Source: Azolla caroliniana (taxonomy: Eukaryota > Polypodiophyta). Taken from it: 64,000 nt of DNA. The notes under the pieces were generated by a model. The model made no database searches and was not told the DNA's origin. It worked only from the letters and a program-made list of their open reading frames with translations. Location of the stretch: NCBI GenBank assembly GCA_043228905.1, contig JBHGNT010000021.1, positions 7,254,001 through 7,318,000 on the forward strand, read 5' to 3'. Position numbers and translations under genes: made by a program. The number at the start of each line of letters is the position of its first letter. Within the stretch, counting starts at the first letter, position 1. Of this stretch, positions 1 through 11,947 are shown one piece after another.

Positions 1-659
1 ATCATAAATAAAAAAGATTAGACGATTTTGTTCCCATTTCACATATTTTGTTTTTCCAAATCAGCATTTAAAAGCTGCATTTGGACATATAAAAATTAAA
101 TTATTTTTTTTCTATATTTCCCCAAACCAGCATTTAAACCTTGCATTTGAAGATGATATGAAATCTGGATTTGTTTTTGGTGTACTTTTTTCCTTCTCTA
201 AATCAGCGTTTTAAAACTGTGTTTGAAGATGATATAAATATCAAGATTTTCAAGATTCTTTTGCATACATTTTCAAATCATCTGAAATCAAGATTTTTTG
301 CGTTTTTTTGGACTACTTCTCATTATTGGTCACATATATTCTTCTTTTCGGTTTGATATATTGAATCTTTTTGCAGAATTTTGCGCTGATCTAGAATTAA
401 CTTTTAAGGATGTATTTTTAAATATATATTTTTATTGTTTCAACGGGTTGAAATGTTTCTCAAATATGTATTCAAAGTTCATCTGAAATCAAGACTTTCA
501 AGATGGATGTGAATCCCCTGTTTTCCCCATTTTAAAAGTTGTTTAAAGCCATCGTCATGTGAGATTTCTCTCTATCCCTCCATCAATGCATGTGAACATA
601 CTTGAAAGGATGAGAATGTGATTAGACACTTTGAACATGATCTAAATCAAGAATGATGA
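1..659. other. AT-rich stretch without recognised gene
   Basis: Low-GC sequence with runs of T and short repeated phrases (a motif like 'cagcatttaaa' recurs near 62, 132 and, degenerate, near 205). No reading frame here resembles a protein family and no exon borders could be tied to the neighbouring gene. The 5' exon of the thioredoxin-like gene could lie here or off the left edge, but I could not find it. Confidence 0.5.
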
Positions 660-795
660 TAGCCATATTGGTACTATGGCAGTTGTTGCATTCTATTTTT
701 GAGAGAGAGAGATTAATGTCTTTTAAAAGGCCAAAATGGCCTATAAGACTAACAAGAGATTACGGCTTAAGTGTTGTTTTGTCTTTGAGAACAAC
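660..795 (-). repeat. Dispersed repeat with AGGCCATTTTGGCC palindrome
   Basis: Reverse complement of a segment found twice more near 18.1 and 18.4 kb: a CT-rich run, then a stretch meaning 'acaacacttaag...taatctcttgtt', then a perfect palindrome AGGCCATTTTGGCCT and 'cttaaaagac'. At 18.4 kb the same block sits just upstream of a LINE ORF1-like frame, so it is probably the 5' end of that retroelement family. Here it is solitary. Confidence 0.65.
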
Positions 796-1234
796 AAAAC
801 AAAATAAATGCTACTAAGTAAAAATAAAAGTAAATAAGATAAAAATAGACTAAAGATTCTTGTTATTGGTATATGTAAGATTCTCAAGCCAATATATATT
901 GTAATTTTTGTCTTTGAAAGATCTCTACCATAGGTCGATCCATTATGGAGAGGTCTCCGAAGCGATGAAAGCACCTACGATGGCGGGAGATAATGGCCTT
1001 TATTTGTTGATGACAAGGGTGGTGAGATCGTGGTCCATGAGGCTAGGGGCTACATGTACGACAAATTTCTATTGCCCGATCTAATTGTAACCCCTTCATT
1101 ATATCTTTGTTGAGAGCCCATTGGTTGAATGTGTGGAACGTATAGGCAAATGTGATCAAAGGTAGAGCATTGTATCAAAGTGTGATACTCTGACTCCTGA
1201 GCTTGTTTAGGGAAAAGTGTGCATAGTCTCCTAC

Positions 1235-2200
1235 TTACATACCTTGTGCCCCAATGCCCTGTCTCACATTGTAGTGAGTTGAGTGAAGTTGTATGGAAGC
1301 AATGGTTCGGATGGTAGACAATGGGATGGGCTCATACATGTATTGATGTGCACAATTTCCCCGTCCAGTGAAGGATATGATTTTGTAGTTAGATGCACAT
1401 ATGAAGTATAATGTGTGAAACGTGAACCTCCACAAATTTCCCATGTCGAGATACATTTGTGTTGCAAAAAGGTCTCCTTCATATAGGAATTTATTGATGC
1501 ATCATGAAGCAAGTGTGTTGCATCTCATCTCCCTAACCAATTTTCTATATCTTGCATCCAACTAGAACACACAATTTTGCTTTGGTGTGTCTTTTGGATA
1601 TTTTTGCTTGCTTCCCATGCGATTCTAGGAAGTTGATGTGAGGGACTTTTTTGAACCTTAAGCATGTATTTGACAACCTTTCCCATGGCCATGATCTTAA
1701 TGGGTGGTGATCCTATCTCAAGATGTAGGGAGGTTTATGGTGTTTATTTCTTGACTTGGAGAAACTTTGTAAGAAAATGCTTTTGGACTTTTTAAAACTC
1801 TTTCCAAGTAGACTTAGGGATGCTACTGCCCCATACTTCCACCCTGTAGAGAAGCACTAGTGTCACCAAAGTGTCAAAAAGGTATTTCTCGAGGACCTAA
1901 CCTTTAAATCCTCCGCCACGGCATGTGTTCTCAAGTGCATAATATGCTCTCTTTCTTGTTCTATGCGATGGTAGGACATCCATTCTATCTATGATTTGAG
2001 GGGACTTCAAGGCTAAGGTATTTAAAGCTTTCCACAATCTTAAGTGGCTAGTTATTATACATAATGCATGGTTTGTCCTTATTTTGGCTCATCACAAGCA
2101 AACATTTGTTTTAGAGCTATTGACACTCAACTTAGTATGCATGCAAAACTCTTTTGATGCATTCATAAGCTTTTTGTTACACTTAATATGTATCCAATGA
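1235..2200 (-). pseudogene. Degenerate LINE-type reverse transcriptase remnant (3' part)
   Basis: Read on the minus strand, broken frames give phrases typical of the C-terminal part of plant LINE polyproteins: 'LYRVEVWGSS' (a family-typical YG-EVWG-like block) followed about 25 residues later by 'TPYTSLHLEIGSPPI' and 'MAMGKVVKYMLKVQ', which match the usual 'PY-LLRLETG-PIE-LAM-R...Y' block. Stops and frameshifts separate them, and no intact open frame remains. The order on the minus strand runs from about 2200 down to 1240. The call rests on motif resemblance only, so it is moderate. Confidence 0.5.
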
Positions 2201-2209
2201 AAGCTTTGG

Positions 2210-2480
2210 TGTGAACTTAGTTAGAATAGTGTGAACCTAGTTAGTAACTATTGGGTTTCTAGCTACCTATAGATATTGGTTATCTAAACCATTCGATATC
2301 TTTGTAATGGCAAGCTCGTTTTTCCTAATCCATTGATTTTTTCCTTAAGTCTTTTAAGCAGTCTTGCTGGCTGGATGAGAGTTAGTATAAGAACTCTGTA
2401 TTTTGTACAAATGGCATCTAAGCAGGTTTAGGTTTCCTGCTCTATTCTATTCTTCCTAATAGGCATACAAAGATTTTTCT
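2210..2480 (+). mobile_element. Possible worn LTR end with primer-binding-like site
   Basis: At 2412-2427 the sequence TGGCATCTAAGCAGGT resembles the initiator-Met tRNA primer site TGGTATCAGAGCAGGT used by plant Copia elements, with three mismatches. The preceding 200 bases have an LTR-like look (TATA-like, then 'ctctgtattttgtacaaa'). No gag frame follows. This may be a decayed solo LTR or coincidence. Confidence 0.25.
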
Positions 2481-2983
2481 CTTTATCCCTTTCCGTCTAA
2501 GCGACAAAAAGTTCGAACAACAGAAAATCTGCAGCAAAGGTGATTATTTTCTCCTTTCACATTTTCAGAAAGCAGATTTGGAGCTGATTCTTTTGACTGC
2601 TTACACGCCCAGATTTTTGGTTCTAGAGATACAGCCAAAACAAGTTCTGCAGCAGTCTCAAACCCTAGCTGCACAGCAACCAGTTTTCAGCACAACACAA
2701 TAACTCTTCTCTCTTTCTTTCAGCCCATTGCTTATACTACACTTTTTAAGTGCACTGCGTAATTATTTTTTTGAAGCAGGTGATGCTTGTCACCATGAGC
2801 TTGCCGTACTCAAGCAAACCTCTTATAATGTAGAACTCGAAATTCAGCTTTAGAGCTAATGGAGAGTAATTTTAGAATGTTGACATGTTTATGTCTCATT
2901 GTTGATGTTATTTTTTGTTTAATAAGGTCCATCGAGAATTCTTTGCAAACTCTACAAGCAGGTTTTAGATGTTGTGACCAACA

Positions 2984-3203
2984 CGGTGTTAACTTGTTCC
3001 GATGCAATTTAACTTCCTACATGTGAAATTAACCTGCTCATTTAGAAATTGCATCAGCGAGCCCAAAATCTTTGGGTATTTTCATTTTTATAACGGTGTT
3101 AACTTGTTCCGATGCAATTTAACTTCCTACATGTGAAATTAACCTGCTCATTTAAAAATTGCATCAGCGAGCCCAAAATCTTTGGGTATTTTCATGTTTA
3201 TAA
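2984..3203. repeat. Tandem duplication, two 110-bp units
   Basis: A unit starting CGGTGTTAACTTGTTCCG at 2984 is repeated at 3094, period 110 bp. The copies differ at only a few places (tttagaaatt against tttaaaaatt; ttcattttta against ttcatgttta), so the duplication is recent. It lies in what is probably an intron or upstream region of the thioredoxin-like gene. Confidence 0.9.
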
Positions 3204-4044
3204 ACTTTCTCCCATTTGAAAATTTAGTGATATTGATGGTTTGATTGGTGTTTTACTCCCTTCATGAAGTTCCAAATAATGGTTCAGTAACTAAAAAATG
3301 AAGTCATGTGGTCCATTGTAACATATGATTAACTTTTGAATTTCGTTATATCACAACTTGTAGCCAACTTTAATGGTACTATAAGTTGCATCTTGAAAAA
3401 AAAGTCATATTAATATTTATGGTCACATATAATTATAAAGCTAATATTGCTGAGAGACAATTTAAAAATTACCCTTAATGTATTTAAAAAACAATACAGT
3501 ACCATTTGTATTTTCATAGTCTACCTTCTGTAAAAAGGTATCTCATAAAGCAAGTTTTAAAAAAAATCAACACCTGATAAAGCTTCCAATAAGCATTTTA
3601 ACTAGATCCTATTCTTCAATCTGAATAGCAAGCTTGTTATTCAAAATATTAAGCATCCTAATAAGATTTCACGTGTCCCTCAGACAATAACTAAAAATAT
3701 TAAGCATGCTATTCAGGATATTAAATATCTTATTAACTAGAATACCATGCATTCTAATGATCGGATTGTTAAACATCCTTCATAAAAAAGGTGAAAATTT
3801 TTATTTGCTGAATATAAGCAGAACTTTGTGGGCTACATTTTTTTGCATGTTTTGATATTATAAAAAATACTAGGGGTATTGCGGATATTACCCTATACAT
3901 GAGAGGTATGTTTGATATTTTACCTATTGATATGGAAATGTAATCAATGTGTTTGGTCTGAAAGTGTCAAGGTTATTGCTTTCTAGAATGTCATGCATAA
4001 ATAACTATCATTTGAGCTGACCACGTTTTTTCTCTTTGTGACAG

Positions 4045-5810
4045 GTATCATCACAATGCATTTTTTGCATGTAGAGCGCTTCATATTATCAACAACTTGA
4101 ACAACTCTTTCACATACCCTTTGCTGGAGTTGTTTTTTGATAATCAGGTTCTTTCTCTTATTTGTGCATATATGAATTGGTATTTCATAGGTATCACTTC
4201 TGATCATGTACTGTAGAGGATTGATGAGTACACACAAATATAAATAAATCTTTATCATCGCCCTCTCTCTCGTGCACATTCCCTTGCCACCTTATACGAT
4301 CCTCTTTTGTAATAATCCCTTACACTACTAAAAAATTATTTTATCCACAAAACTTGAAGTTTTGTAAGTTGTGACCAAATGTTAGCATGAAGGTGAACTT
4401 GCAACTGTCTAAATCACTCCATCGTATAGGATGTGACCGATTTGTGATTCTTGAGTGCCTTCCATTTAGAATATCTATTTCTATCATTTCTTTCAAGGTA
4501 TAGTAAGTGACAACCAGATCAATGGAAATACAAATAGTATTGCAATTTGAAGTAGATTCTTAATAGAGAAACCTTTTTATATTTAATACAAAGATTTCGT
4601 GAAGAGTTAAAAGAGTGTGCCCTTAGAGTGCATTAAATGTTCGATCTCAAAGACAGATTGATATCCAAAGGCATTTCCAAATGACTTGTAAACAATTCTG
4701 TAAAGCAAGATGCTGAATACAGTGCTGAAATAGTTCAAAATGCATGGAATTGATCATTTGGCTATTGCTATTAGGTTCCTAAATCTTAGGTTGACCATCC
4801 ATGTAGATGTGTTTATGTGTTTACTCAGACATTCTTTGAGATTGATATGTATATCCTGTCTTTTTTGAATGTTCTAGTCTGAAGACAGAAATAATGGTCT
4901 ATTGGTTAAGTTGTAATAATTTTTGTATGTTTTCATCTCGCATTCAGGTTTCTCAATAGGAATATAACATAAGGAAAAACTCTGAAATGCTGTAGTTCTT
5001 TGATCTGTTCCCAAATGCTCGTGCATTTTCGCTATTTCCCTGAATGCAGCTGCACTTTCATCATTTCTCCAAATGCTACTTTCAACCCCTGAAAGAGCAA
5101 TTATATGTGCTAAATTCATCCCCTTGTTCTCAGAATTTTTTCCTCTACTGTATTACAAGAAATAAGCACATGTAATGCATGTGCGAAGAGTATAAAATAA
5201 TAATTTGTTTCTCTATTCATAGGATGCCTTTTTAAATAGTGCTACTATAGAGGAGACACCATCCTCTGTTGTGGACAGAATAGTGCAACTTGCAGTTCAA
5301 AACTTCAATGAGCTTCTGCCTTCAGAATTGGAGAGCATCTTCAAGGCGGCGTTTTCAGATTGGAAGACAGATTTGGCCACACGAATATCGTTTAAGGTAA
5401 TTAACAAATGTTTTGCTGGTATATGTAAATAAGGTGGCATAGAAAAAATCTCGAAAATACCTGAGGTTTTCTTATCCCCTTAAGTAACCTTAGCTGAATC
5501 CCCTCTTGAGCAATTAGACATGCTATATTTTGGGGGAAATAATAAAATCACAGGCATTTCAGAGTTCTTTTTGCATATTTTATAATTAGCTAGATAATTT
5601 GAAGCCATATGCTCATTGAAGTTTTAAACCCCTAACCCTATGGTTTGACTTTTGTAGTTTGGATGCTCAAGAGTTGTCGTCGGCACACCTTACTTTTTTG
5701 TCAATGGAATCCCTCTTTATGATGCAGATTCTTCATGGACTTTCTCAGATTGGGAAGAGATAATTGGTCCTCTTCTGTCCGAAAACTCTAAATATTATGC
5801 TGATGCTTGA
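4045..5810 (+). CDS. Thioredoxin-superfamily protein (DsbA-like fold), 3' exons only
   Basis: Three exons, 4045-4147, 5223-5396 and 5658-5810, join in frame (phases 0 and 0) and end at a TGA at 5808-5810. The first begins with the last base of a split codon, so at least one 5' exon is missing. The peptide reads YHHNAFFACRALHIINNLN..., then ...LESIFKAAFSDWKTDLATRISFK, then FGCSRVVVGTPYFFVNGIPL. This order, the 'YHHNAFFA-RALHI' block and the cis-Pro-like 'GTP-FFVNG' block, is that of plant thioredoxin-superfamily proteins such as Arabidopsis At1g20225/At1g76020. The redox-active N-terminal part is not visible, so activity cannot be judged. All introns have GT-AG ends. The gene converges on the PPR gene, with about 390 bp between their stop codons. 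The family is recalled from memory, not searched. Confidence 0.75.
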
Positions 5811-6196
5811 CTTTTGTAGTTTATAATATGGCAATGGAATGATGTATATACCTATTTCGTCTTGATCAATGCTGTAGCCTCTTCAAATAATATTGAGCAA
5901 CTTTTCTCACTTCATAATTGATTGGATTTTTGTGTTTGTTTGAGCGGTTTAGGGTTTAACACCATCTTTTGTCAAGTATGGGATTCGTTGAGAGTTATGC
6001 ATGTCATGTAATGGAACTTTATTAAACCCATATGTAAATCTTGAATCGATTTAATCTTCACATGGATGGAGTTATCCTTATCCAATTCGGGAAAATGAGA
6101 GGCCCCTGGCACTTAAGTATAATCCAATGCAACTAACTTGACAATGTCAATGTGGTAGCACAACCCAATCAAACATAAATTGCGTCTTATAATAAT

Positions 6197-8179
6197 TTAT
6201 GATGTCCTGTCATCAGCCATATACATATTTGATAATAATACATATGATGCAGCATTGTTGGGGTCTAGTTCAACCAGCATCTTTGCTACACGCTGTCCTT
6301 GCACCACATTAGTCACATGTTTGAAAAAGCTAAGTAGCATTACAAGTGCAATAACCATAGCTTCGTGTGACAGATAGTTGAGCAGCAGCTCAGCCTCATC
6401 GATCTGACCAGCTCTACCAAGCATATCTATTAAACAAAGCATATGTTCATCAACAAGCTTTACGCCACATTCTGTGATCAAAGAAACACATTGCAAACCC
6501 TCGGAGACAAGACCAGCATGGCTACAAGCTAGAAGCACGGTAACAAAAGTAACTTTATTTGGTGGGATCTCTTCATATTGCATTAGGTTAAAAAACTGAA
6601 TAGCTTTCCAACCTTCTCCATCTTGTGCGTATGCAATAATTATAGAAGTCCATAAGATAACATCTCTTTGTGGCGTGTTAAGGAATACATGCAAAGCATC
6701 ATTGATATCCCCACACTTCCCATACATGTTGATAAGAGTAGACACCATGGCACTATCAAGTGTTAAGTTTTTCTCTACTATACAAGCATACAGAATCCTC
6801 CCTGCCTCCAAAGATGCCTTATGCCCACATACAATGAGAATGCTTGTTAAAGTTATCTCATCTGGCACAAAGCCTTCTTGCCACATATCAATAAAAAGTT
6901 GAATTGCAATCTCAGTCTCCATGTGATCTGTGCATGCTGTAATCATTGTGTTCCAAGAGACCATAGATCGGTTATAAATTGAATTGAACACCTTCCTCGC
7001 ATCATGTAGAGTACCACATTTGGCATACATATTAACAAGGGAATTGTGAACTTCAACATCAGATTGACACTTTATGGATTGGATAATGGTAGCATGCAAT
7101 CGCCGTCCTTCAGTTTGTGCTCCTAGATTGCCTAAAGCATTCAAAAGTATAAGAAAGCTTGCTTTACTTGGCAAAATTCCTTCATGTAGCATTTGACAAT
7201 AAAGCTGCTGAACTTCTACACATTTTCCACCATTCTTATACGCTGCAAGTAATGCACTCCAAGATACGGTGTTTCTCTGTTGCATACTGTCAAACATATT
7301 TGAGACATCATTCAAGCTACCACACTTTCCATACATAGAAACAAGGGCGGTTTCAAGAAAGACATCCAAGTTGAAACCAAAATGTATGATAGTAGCGTGG
7401 ATAACCTTACCTGATACCAAAATATCATAACCTTCACATGCTGAAAGAAGAGTGCTATAAGTTATTTTGTTTGCTAGAAAACCCTGTTGTGACATATGAT
7501 GGTAAATTTGTAGGGCATCTTTTCCACATCCATGATCAGCATAGGCAGACACCATGGATGTCAAAAGAACCACATTCTTCTCTTTCATTTTGTCGAAAGT
7601 TTCTCGTGCATCTTTCAGACTACCGCATCGCCCATACATGGTAATGATGGAGCTACATACAACAACATCAACATCATCACCACATTCTAATAACAAGGAA
7701 TGGATTCTTTTGCCATCATCCAGAGAAGAACAAACACGGAAGAGGTTCATGACAGTAACCTTGTTAGGAAAGATCCCATCAAGGAGCATCTGATTGAAGA
7801 GATGGATAGAATCATCATAAGCAACACATGAAGAGATCATCATAGTCCATGTGACAACATTTCTAGATGGCATTGCATCAAAGATTCTTCTACAATCATT
7901 CATGTGACCGCAATTTTTGAACATGTTGACAAGGGATGATCCAACAACAACATCAGAATCGAAAGAACTGTTTAGAATGATACAATACATTCTCTTGGCA
8001 TGGTATGTGTAGGTGTGGCATGTGAATGAAGAAATGAGACATACAAAGGTTGCCTTAGAAGGAAGTAATCCTTGAGCCTGTATCTGGTGGAAAGCTTGAA
8101 GAGCATCTTCCACTTGTTTTCTCTGAGAGAACTCTTTGATGATATGATTCCATGCAGATATCTCTCTCTCCACCACCAT
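6197..8179 (-). CDS. Pentatricopeptide repeat protein, PLS class, truncated in E region
   Basis: One uninterrupted 660-codon frame from an ATG at 8179 (MVVEREISAW) to TAA at 6197. It consists of repeated P-L-S triplets; P-type cores recur at 'NVVTWTMMISS', 'NTVSWSALLAAY', 'SMVSWNTMITAC' and 'DVILWTSIIIAY', each followed by an '...PNKVTF..LL.AC'-like segment and an 'LVNMYGKCG'-like segment, making about 17 motifs in all. The C-terminus has 'LIDMLGRAGQIDEAE' and 'LDPNNAASYVLLSNMY', the start of the E domain, then stops; the usual E+ and DYW deaminase parts are absent and not found downstream. Such proteins bind organellar RNA and guide C-to-U editing or processing, and those without DYW recruit the deaminase in trans. 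No strong organelle transit peptide is obvious. It may be a functional E-type protein or a shortened DYW gene. It has no introns. Confidence 0.9.
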   Translation of the reverse strand: MVVEREISAWNHIIKEFSQRKQVEDALQAFHQIQAQGLLPSKATFVCLISSFTCHTYTYHAKRMYCIILNSSFDSDVVVGSSLVNMFKNCGHMNDCRRIFDAMPSRNVVTWTMMISSCVAYDDSIHLFNQMLLDGIFPNKVTVMNLFRVCSSLDDGKRIHSLLLECGDDVDVVVCSSIITMYGRCGSLKDARETFDKMKEKNVVLLTSMVSAYADHGCGKDALQIYHHMSQQGFLANKITYSTLLSACEGYDILVSGKVIHATIIHFGFNLDVFLETALVSMYGKCGSLNDVSNMFDSMQQRNTVSWSALLAAYKNGGKCVEVQQLYCQMLHEGILPSKASFLILLNALGNLGAQTEGRRLHATIIQSIKCQSDVEVHNSLVNMYAKCGTLHDARKVFNSIYNRSMVSWNTMITACTDHMETEIAIQLFIDMWQEGFVPDEITLTSILIVCGHKASLEAGRILYACIVEKNLTLDSAMVSTLINMYGKCGDINDALHVFLNTPQRDVILWTSIIIAYAQDGEGWKAIQFFNLMQYEEIPPNKVTFVTVLLACSHAGLVSEGLQCVSLITECGVKLVDEHMLCLIDMLGRAGQIDEAELLLNYLSHEAMVIALVMLLSFFKHVTNVVQGQRVAKMLVELDPNNAASYVLLSNMYMADDRTS

Positions 8180-11100
8180 GGGAGGTTAAAGGTATGCCCC
8201 CAACAAAACTCTGTAAGGCTTCATGTTTGTATAGAACAGGAACCTTGAACCCATTATGGCATTTGAAACAAACTGTTAAACCGTTAAACCGGGGTTTCGC
8301 GGTTTGGTTCGGTTCAAACTGAACCGTTGCCAATTGCTTCTTGTGAAGCATACGGGCTCAGCATTGACCCTAATAATTGGGTTTCAAGGTGCACAAACTT
8401 TGAACATGGCACCAAGTTTGTGTGGCACTAAGTAAAATCGGCATATTATACAATGATTTGACTTTTCAACGCAGATTATTGGGGGAGAAACTTTTAGGAA
8501 GTTGGCTATTCGGAGGTTTTCGTATCCGATTTGGTCAATCTTTCAAGTCCCCCAAAACCTTAAATGTGCTAGATACATATTATCTTTAAGCAAAGTCACA
8601 ACTTGAGTTGTGAACTTGGAGGGCACCCCATTTTATCACGTTCCAATTTCTCTACTTTAATATATGGCAATTGGGAAAAAGACTATGTTGACAAGGCATT
8701 GAAGTGATAACCTTATCATTGTTGACTAGACTAGTTTTTGTACTAGATAAAAGTGTGGACAATATTTTGATGGAAACTAGGGCCAAACAATCCATTCATC
8801 ATTTATTTAGCCATATACTCATTCTTCCCATATTGGTTATCACCAATGGTGAGAAGAGTCAATGTTTTAATATGCACAATTTGCTCATCCATTTTTGTGA
8901 GAAAAACAATATCTACTTTCTTAGTCCAATGTCTTCATAAACCGATGTCCCTTTGATTTTTCTTTCTTATTTTAATTTATGCTTTATAACCCATTTTTTG
9001 CCTGGTGGATGTTATTTTCTTATGAGAATTTCCTAGCGTGCACTTTTTAGGTTTTAGAACTGTTTTTTGCTATTAGGTTACAATCCTTAGGCAAACTACT
9101 TAAGGGGGAACACTTGCATTATTCCATGAGGATCATACTTCTTTGGTTCATGATCTTGTGGCTTTATGGAAATAAGAATCCAAGGTACGTTTGATGTAAC
9201 ATACCATAGTGAATAAAGGCTTGCACTCTGGGTTAACTCAATGTACAATGATTATTTCTTTGGTTTAATTCTAGTCCTTCTTATTAGAAAATTCATTGTT
9301 TCTTCAAAATAAAGATTGATTTTTTATGATCCTGTAAGATAGTTGTCACTTCCTAAGACAAAGAGAGATTATCAAGCGAGTGAAGCAACCAAAGGAAATT
9401 TCCATTCGAAAACACCTCTACAAACTATATGTTTCGAAACCATATAATCATTATTCATGCAATCATTATCAGTAACATGTTACAATTCTTCCCATTTTTT
9501 AATGTCTAAGTATATACTATTTGTGATACTTTCACGAGCCATTCTGATCATTCTGTTTTACTTTTATATTGCAATATTTTTCAGGTGAATAAACTTGGGC
9601 ATTTGAAGGTAGATTGTGAAGATCACACCACCACAAATAGTAACATGTGTTAGCAACTTTTGCACGCATGGGCCCAAATTCCTAATGTATGCCTCACATA
9701 CACTAGACTAGGTAGTAGGGACAACACATTGCTTTAGAAAACTTTAGATTGGTGGGAGAGAGAAAAAGCCCATTTTCTCCCCGCTTCTAGCCCTCCGAAG
9801 CCATGCGTCCTCGCATATCACCCCTTTCATATCAAACCTTGGTCTAGGAATACATCCTTTTTTTTTCTAATCTATATGTTGCTACAATCCCCAGTAAGCA
9901 ATCAAATCCCCACTCTTCTTTTAATTTATAAGTCATTACTGGGATGTGTCTCTACACACGTGAGTGCGCGTGCATGCATGCGCACACACAATAATGGTTA
10001 GTCTTATTTTAGTAGAATGACTTAGACCAATGTGAGTCTTGAGAGGTTAGTTCCAAACCAATTTGTCATACCTTTTAAAGAAACCAATCTTGATGTGTAT
10101 ATCTCAAAATAGTGCATCGGAATATTGTGTCCAATAATGCATGTACAAAAAATAACTCTATTATGTCCTTTTGTGGAGTGTTGAAATAACATATCAACAA
10201 TCATTTAATTCTTTTATGTGATTGAACTAAAATAATGGTTATATTACATCAAACTTTTGAGCACCCATGAATGCATGGGGAGCCTCGATAATGTGTATGT
10301 GTGTGTATATATATATTCGTGGTTCTCATATATTCTTCAATAATCCAAAAAGTATGATGTGGCTTACTGAATTCTACATATATAAGTATGTGATTCCATA
10401 TAGGAAAACTTGTGATTGAAGTATTTTGTCGATAATCAAACTCTTAAAAAAAAAAAACTCTTCAAGAGTTTTAAAATAGTTTAGAATTAAACAGGAACAC
10501 ACAACAATAGACTTGCAATAATTTGCATAATCTTATCGCCGTGAAAGTCAATATTGTTGGGCAGCAATGAGAGAAGTTGATATTAAAGAATCGTTCCTTC
10601 GAGGTACAACAATTACCATTTAAAATAGTATAAATATGAATATGTATATATTCCTTTAACAAGCTTGCTTGCATCAAATGATGCTTTTGGCTTCCTCTAG
10701 TAAAAGCCCAATATTTATAACATGCTAATGCCAACATGTTTTGATTACGTATAAGGTCTTATGTCATCAATCTAGTTTATGGGCAACGTCTTAGCCAATT
10801 ATGACTTCTTGTACCATCGCAAAGTCAGAATGATTGTATGACTTTTCCTCCATACTTTGGCAACTAATTTTCCCCCTTAGATGCTACTAGTCTTTATTGA
10901 AATCAAGGGAATTGTGGAAGCAACTTAGAAAATGATGGACTAACTCCTTGGCCAAATGTTTTTGTATACAATGACATGTTTCATAATTCTGGTTGTCAAC
11001 AGGCTAGCGAATTCATTTCTTGTGAACAAAGATATCATTGTTGATTGACTATAATTGTGTGACCACTTCCACATTTCGTTTTTGAGGGGGACCTAGTCAC

Positions 11101-11190
11101 TCCAACTGTTCACGACAATGGACGTGGCGAGTGTATTGATCACATGCGTATAGTAATTAGGAATGGAGATAAATAAACGAGGAGAATGAA
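8180..11190. other. Intergenic stretch, no gene seen
   Basis: Contains the PPR 5' flank, an AACCGT-rich segment (8274-8330) that resembles one at 22.8-22.9 kb, and otherwise AT-rich single-copy-looking sequence. Short frames (for example 8704-8940) have no recognisable domain and no exon context. A TATA/TG dinucleotide run lies near 10295-10315. Confidence 0.5.
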
Positions 11191-11222
11191 AGGGGGTGGG
11201 GGTGGGGGGGGGGGGGGGGGGG
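11191..11222. repeat. G homopolymer-rich tract
   Basis: An almost uninterrupted G run (about 30 bases with two T interruptions) upstream of the TBC gene. It could form a G-quadruplex; length is likely unstable. Confidence 0.9.
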
Positions 11223-11317
11223 CACAAGCAAACAAACCGTCATTGGGTAATGCATTAAGGAATTAGGTTAGTCATTCCATAACCTCAAGGATGTACGATT
11301 TGTTAAACCCTAATCTC

Positions 11318-11401
11318 TCTCTCTCTATATATATATATACAATACACACACACACACACACACATGTATGTATGTATATATATGTGTTATACATACATAC
11401 A

Positions 11402-11437
<36 letters not shown>

Positions 11438-11520
11438 TATATACATATGCACATGTATACATATACATATACTGTTATACATACATATATATATATATGT
11501 ACATATATATGTGTGTGTGT
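11318..11520. repeat. Compound microsatellite (CT, TA, CA, CATA, TG)
   Basis: CT repeat, TA repeat, CA repeat, a CATA tetranucleotide array, then TA/TG runs. Open frames over this segment are artefacts of the repeats. Confidence 0.95.
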
Positions 11521-11690
11521 TGTAAGAACGAAGCAATACACAATACATGCAATACATAGAGAACAGTTTGCATAAGCAAAAAAGCAAAAAGCAAAAAGCA
11601 AAAGGCAAAAGGCCAAAGGCAAAAAAAGGACAAAAAAGAAGAAGAGAGAAATGCGAATCCGAAGCGGAAATGCCGGAAAAGCTCCAAAGC

Positions 11691-11726
11691 TGACGTGGCG
11701 GATTGGCCATGGCAGGCTGACGTGGC
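11691..11726 (+). promoter_or_regulatory. Twin TGACGTGGC elements upstream of the TBC gene
   Basis: TGACGTGGC occurs at 11691-11699 and again at 11718-11726, same orientation, 27 bp apart, about 300 bp before the TBC start codon. The core ACGT with TGAC is a known type of plant bZIP (TGA/ABRE-like, hexamer) binding site. A paired arrangement suggests a real control element, but function is inferred. The region immediately downstream (11751-11830) is A-rich. Confidence 0.4.
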
Positions 11727-11947
11727 AGGGTGGCGGTTCCGCCCCACAAAAAAAAAAAAAAGAGATAAAAAAAAGTAATAAAAAATAAATAAAAAATAAA
11801 AAATAAAAAGAAATAAAGAAAATAGAAAAATAGAGAGGTCTAATTTGTATGTGTATGTACATACTCTGTTTTTTTTTCTTATTGCTTGTTTCTCTCTCTG
11901 TCTACATATCCGTCTCTCTGTGTTTCTCTCTGTTTCTCTCTTAAATC

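Noticed and set aside
4874-5119. 81-codon minus-strand frame inside the thioredoxin-like intron
   Set aside because: No family resemblance, no exon partners, and it lies in an intron of a well-supported gene on the other strand.
8055-8351. 98-codon frame overlapping the PPR start
   Set aside because: It is in a different frame from the PPR gene and continues into it only as an out-of-frame shadow.
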